DNA of 64,000 nucleotides from Bartonella sp. AU55XJBT (GTDB taxonomy: Bacteria; Pseudomonadota; Alphaproteobacteria; Rhizobiales; Rhizobiaceae): positions 124,001-188,000 of the forward strand of contig NZ_JAQITC010000001.1 in assembly GCF_028618525.1 (NCBI RefSeq), written 5' to 3'. Below the pieces are notes generated by a model. It was not told the origin of the DNA. It saw only the letters and a program-made list of their open reading frames with translations, and did no database searches. Both the position numbers and the translations under genes were made by a program. The stretch's first letter is position 1. Every line of letters starts with the position of its first letter. This document shows, piece after piece, positions 61,148-64,000 of this stretch.

Positions 61148-62080
61148 ATGCCTGCACAATGCTTTCAACCCTCCCACAAGAATAGATATCCGCAGGAAAA
61201 GTTGCCTCTTATTTTAGAAACAGCTATGAGTGAAAATTATGCTCTCATTGATTCTGGCAATGGACAAAAATTAGAGCGTTATGGAGATTATCGAATTATT
61301 CGACCAGAAGGTCAAGCATTATGGAAGCCTGCTTTATCACAAAAAAAATGGGGTGATGTTGATGCTATTTTCACAGGAAACCGTGATGAAGAAGGTGTTG
61401 GTCGTTGGCATTTTCCTAAAAAACCACTTGGTGAAACATGGCCTCTTTCTTGGAATGGACTGTCTTTTCTAGGTCGCTTTACTTCCTTTCGTCATGTGGG
61501 CGTTTTTCCTGAACAAGATGCCCATTGGCGCTCTATGGAAGAACAAATTGTTAAAGCCGCACGTCCTATAAAACTATTGAATCTTTTTGGCTATACCGGT
61601 ATTGCCTCTTTAATTGGAGCACGAGCAGGTGCAAATGTTACCCATGTTGATGCTTCTAAAAAAGCCATTGCGTGGGCAAAAGCTAACCAGGAAAGAGCAG
61701 GATTATCAGATCATTCTATTCGCTGGATTTGCGATGATGCTGTAAAATTTGTTGAGCGAGAACTCCGTCGCAAAAAAAGCTATGATATGATTCTTCTTGA
61801 CCCCCCTGCTTATGGGCGTGGACCCCATGGCGAAGTTTGGCAACTGTTTGATCATTTACCATCAATGATCACAAACTGTCGTAAACTTCTCTCTGATAAA
61901 CCGCTCTCTGTTGTCCTTACAGCTTATTCCATTCGTGCTTCCTTCTTTGCACTTCATGCTTTAATGCGCGATGCATTTGTAAATCTTGGGGGTACAGTCG
62001 AATCAGGAGAGCTCATTTTGCGTGAAGAAGTTGCAGGACGCGCCCTTTCTACTTCTCTTTTTAGCCGTTGGATTGCTTGA
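61148..62080 (+). CDS. SAM-dependent RNA methyltransferase (RlmI/RlmK-like)
   Basis: This protein of up to 310 residues has a class I methyltransferase fold. The SAM loop is LLNLFGYTGIASLIGARAG near residue 143, followed by THVDASKKAIAWAKAN. The catalytic motif DPPAYGRG near residue 217 is typical of enzymes methylating RNA bases such as 23S cytosine or guanine. Target is not known. An alternative start at 61226 (MSENYALIDSGNG) removes 26 unconserved residues and may be the real one. The SpoU-family gene follows three bases later. Confidence 0.85.
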   Translation: MPAQCFQPSHKNRYPQEKLPLILETAMSENYALIDSGNGQKLERYGDYRIIRPEGQALWKPALSQKKWGDVDAIFTGNRDEEGVGRWHFPKKPLGETWPLSWNGLSFLGRFTSFRHVGVFPEQDAHWRSMEEQIVKAARPIKLLNLFGYTGIASLIGARAGANVTHVDASKKAIAWAKANQERAGLSDHSIRWICDDAVKFVERELRRKKSYDMILLDPPAYGRGPHGEVWQLFDHLPSMITNCRKLLSDKPLSVVLTAYSIRASFFALHALMRDAFVNLGGTVESGELILREEVAGRALSTSLFSRWIA

Positions 62081-62082
62081 AT

Positions 62083-62931
62083 ATGTGTGGACCCAAAACC
62101 GGTAGAGTGAAAGAAATTACCTCTCTTAGTAACCCTATCATAAAAGATCTTAAAGCACTTAACCAAAAGAAAAACCGTAATCGTGAAGGTCTTTTCATGG
62201 CAGAGGGATTGAAATTGGTTATTGATGCTCTCAATCTCGGTTGGACAATACAGACACTTATTTTTTCTAAAAGCGAAATTGGTAATGCCACTATCGAAAA
62301 TACTGCTGCACGCGCTGTAGCCAATGGTGGTTTTGTTATCAAAGCCTCACAAAAGGTTATGGAATCACTTACCCGACGCGATAATCCACAAACAGTTATT
62401 GGTATTTTCAAACAAAAATGGCAACCTCTTGAAATGATAAAAGGGCAGGCTAAAGATGTTTACATCGCGCTTGATCGTGTGCGTGATCCTGGAAATCTTG
62501 GGACCATTATTCGCACGGCTGATGCTGTAGGTGCTAAAGGTGTTCTTTTAATTGGTGAAACAACAGACCCTTTCTCACCTGAAACAGTTCGTGCAACCAT
62601 GGGATCTATTTTCTCTATACCTCTTTATCGTTTTGATGAAAGCGCCTTTTTAAACTGGTCAGCTCACTTTAAAGGCATGATTGTTGGCACCCATCTCAAA
62701 GGATCTATCGATTATCGCACGCTTGATTTTAAAAATGGTCCGATAATCCTTTTAATGGGAAATGAAAAACAGGGGTTATCAGATATTCTGACAAGTCGGT
62801 GTGATAAACTTGCACGTATTCCACAAAGTGGACGCGCTGACTCGCTTAACTTGGCAGTAGCAACAGCTGTGATGCTTTATGAAATCCGTCGCCCTTATTT
62901 AACACTGGAACCATGCGAGGAAAAAATATGA
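62083..62931 (+). CDS. SpoU/TrmH-family RNA 2'-O-methyltransferase
   Basis: This 282-residue knotted (SPOUT) methyltransferase acts on rRNA or tRNA ribose. Its N-terminal substrate-binding domain holds NREGLFMAEGLKLV. The three SpoU motifs are DPGNLGTIIRTADAVG, ILLMGNEKQGL and SLNLAVATAVMLYE. The exact substrate is not predictable. ATG 62083 is preferred over TTG 62068, which lies inside the previous gene. The stop overlaps the lspA start in ATGA. Confidence 0.9.
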   Translation: MCGPKTGRVKEITSLSNPIIKDLKALNQKKNRNREGLFMAEGLKLVIDALNLGWTIQTLIFSKSEIGNATIENTAARAVANGGFVIKASQKVMESLTRRDNPQTVIGIFKQKWQPLEMIKGQAKDVYIALDRVRDPGNLGTIIRTADAVGAKGVLLIGETTDPFSPETVRATMGSIFSIPLYRFDESAFLNWSAHFKGMIVGTHLKGSIDYRTLDFKNGPIILLMGNEKQGLSDILTSRCDKLARIPQSGRADSLNLAVATAVMLYEIRRPYLTLEPCEEKI

Positions 62932-63431
62932 TCCGCAAATCACTCCCTTTTTTTCTTCTTGGCTTGGCCCTTACAGTAGGACTTGATCAAGCTGTTAAGT
63001 ATTGGGTTATGTACAATATGCCTCTAGGAACAGAAATTCCGCTTATTCCTTTCCTTTCCCTTTATCATGTACGTAATTCTGGCATTGCATTTTCGTTTTT
63101 TTCTTCCTTTTCTCACTGGGGAATCATTGCCATCACGATCATTGTGATTATCTTTCTTTTATGGTTATGGAAGAATACTGAAGACAACAAATTTTTAATG
63201 CGCTTCGGTCTTGTCCTTATTATTGGGGGTGCAATCGGCAACCTTATTGATCGTATTCGCTTTCATCATGTCACTGATTATATACTTTTTCACATTGATG
63301 ATATTTTTCATTTTGCTATTTTTAATCTTGCAGATAGTTTTATCACTCTGGGTGTTATTGCCATCCTTATTGAAGAACTGCGTACTTGGATGAAAGCAAG
63401 ACATCATTCCAACCATACATCTTCTCATTGA
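62928..63431 (+). CDS. lspA: Lipoprotein signal peptidase (signal peptidase II)
   Basis: This 167-residue membrane aspartyl peptidase cleaves signal peptides of diacylglyceryl-modified prolipoproteins. Four membrane segments lie at about 8-26, 64-82, 92-110 and 128-155. The catalytic aspartates are Asp117 in HVTDYI and Asp136 in FNLADSF; NSGIAFSFF is also conserved. I start it at ATG 62928, seven bases after CGAGG, rather than at ATG 62913. It overlaps the previous gene by four bases. Confidence 0.94.
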   Translation: MIRKSLPFFLLGLALTVGLDQAVKYWVMYNMPLGTEIPLIPFLSLYHVRNSGIAFSFFSSFSHWGIIAITIIVIIFLLWLWKNTEDNKFLMRFGLVLIIGGAIGNLIDRIRFHHVTDYILFHIDDIFHFAIFNLADSFITLGVIAILIEELRTWMKARHHSNHTSSH

Positions 63432-64000
63432 TGTTCTCATCGCCTTAAAAAACAGAGATTTTTAACCACCATAAGTCTAATTACAAATTTTCTTGGTTAA
63501 TTCTTGTGGCCACGTATTTTCTTTATGAGATTTTTTTCTCTTCAACCTTACGTTTTCATCTTTGCTCAATACAAAAAAACTGACTTCAAATAGAAATCAA
63601 TATCTTTTTATCCATATGTCACACTCTAAGAGAAAATACTTTGCAGCTTTTATTGGCATGCCAACCCTGCTTGTGTGTCGTGCAAGAAAATGTTCTTGAT
63701 GGATTGAATATAAACAGATTTGTCATCAGGAAATCTTACAATATTTTTTGGAGGGATATTTAGAGTGAAAAATTAATGTATCTTTATATATCAACGTGTT
63801 ATATAAAAACTCAATTCAATTAGGAGTTCTGGCAGGGCAAAGCATATGCTATCTTGAAGGTTGTAAATAGCGTGATGCTACGCAACACTTTCCTTATCAC
63901 CTTAAAGATAGATATTTTGTCAGTGGGAATTATAGGGTTCTTGTGAATAATAAAAAAAGTTTTAGTATCGTCTTTTTATCTTACAAAAATATGGCGAAAA
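63432..64000. other. Spacer after lspA to window end
   Basis: The last 569 bases contain no recognised gene. A short open frame at 63195-63440 on the minus strand lies inside lspA and is a shadow. No clear terminator follows lspA. The region may include the promoter of a gene beyond the window. Confidence 0.45.

Overview
The window is chromosomal DNA of an alphaproteobacterium of the Rhizobiales, most likely a Bartonella. The reasons are the low GC content, long AT-rich spacers holding decayed sequence between otherwise intact rhizobial housekeeping genes, an IalB-family secreted protein, a wrecked argG, and rhizobial gene neighbourhoods (lptC-lptA-lptB then ptsN; hrcA-grpE; accD-folC; ahcY-divL-tsaE; addB-addA-trxA; ubiE-ubiB-coaBC). 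The species cannot be fixed from the sequence alone. No tRNA, rRNA, CRISPR array, insertion sequence or prophage was seen.

Layout. 0-0.4 kb: the tail of a mannose-type PTS EIIA and the HPr gene (regulatory PTS). 1-3.5 kb: thpR (+), convergent with hrcA-grpE (-). 4-5.8 kb: rdgB-hemW (+). 6.2-9.2 kb: dapE, a YgjP-like metalloprotein and an alpha/beta hydrolase (-), with a candidate sRNA/terminator upstream of dapE. 9.4-9.9 kb: infC with an ATT start. 10-11.3 kb: a repeat-rich spacer. 11.3-13.1 kb: an ABC exporter. 13.9-20.5 kb: tamA-tamB (-). 20.9-24 kb: comM (+) and a solute-binding protein (-). 24-31.3 kb: gyrB, ubiE, ubiB, coaBC and an EI24/CysZ-like membrane protein (+). 32.3-35.6 kb: accD, folC and a complex I NDUFA9-like protein. 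36.3-40.7 kb: ahcY, divL, tsaE (+). 40.9-48 kb: addB-addA-trxA (-). 48.4-51.6 kb: lysK-prfC (-). 52-52.7 kb: argG pseudogene (-). 52.9-57 kb: a LysE-family exporter (+), then rlmN, an IalB-like protein and ptsN (-). 58.1-60.2 kb: lptC-lptA-lptB (-). 60.4-63.4 kb: ihfB, a LapA-like protein, an SAM methyltransferase, a SpoU-family methyltransferase and lspA (+).

How the genes work together. Envelope biogenesis is prominent: LptA/B/C, TamA/B, LspA, LapA-like and an MsbA-like exporter. Ubiquinone, CoA, folate, fatty-acid and diaminopimelate steps are intact, while arginine synthesis has lost argG. HPr and PtsN belong to the nitrogen/regulatory PTS. DivL, recognised by tyrosine at the phospho-acceptor position of an otherwise normal kinase core, points to the CckA-CtrA cell-cycle circuit.

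Most genes are ordinary orthologues. I did not find a clear new multi-gene system. The best leads are: a degenerate interspersed repeat of about 300 bp in the spacers; a ribbon-helix-helix domain fused to CoaBC; a candidate small RNA displaying a CCTCCCC loop; paired hairpins sharing a strand near 53.9 kb; tandem hairpins near 31.9 kb; and the absence of rpoN/hpf between lptB and ptsN.
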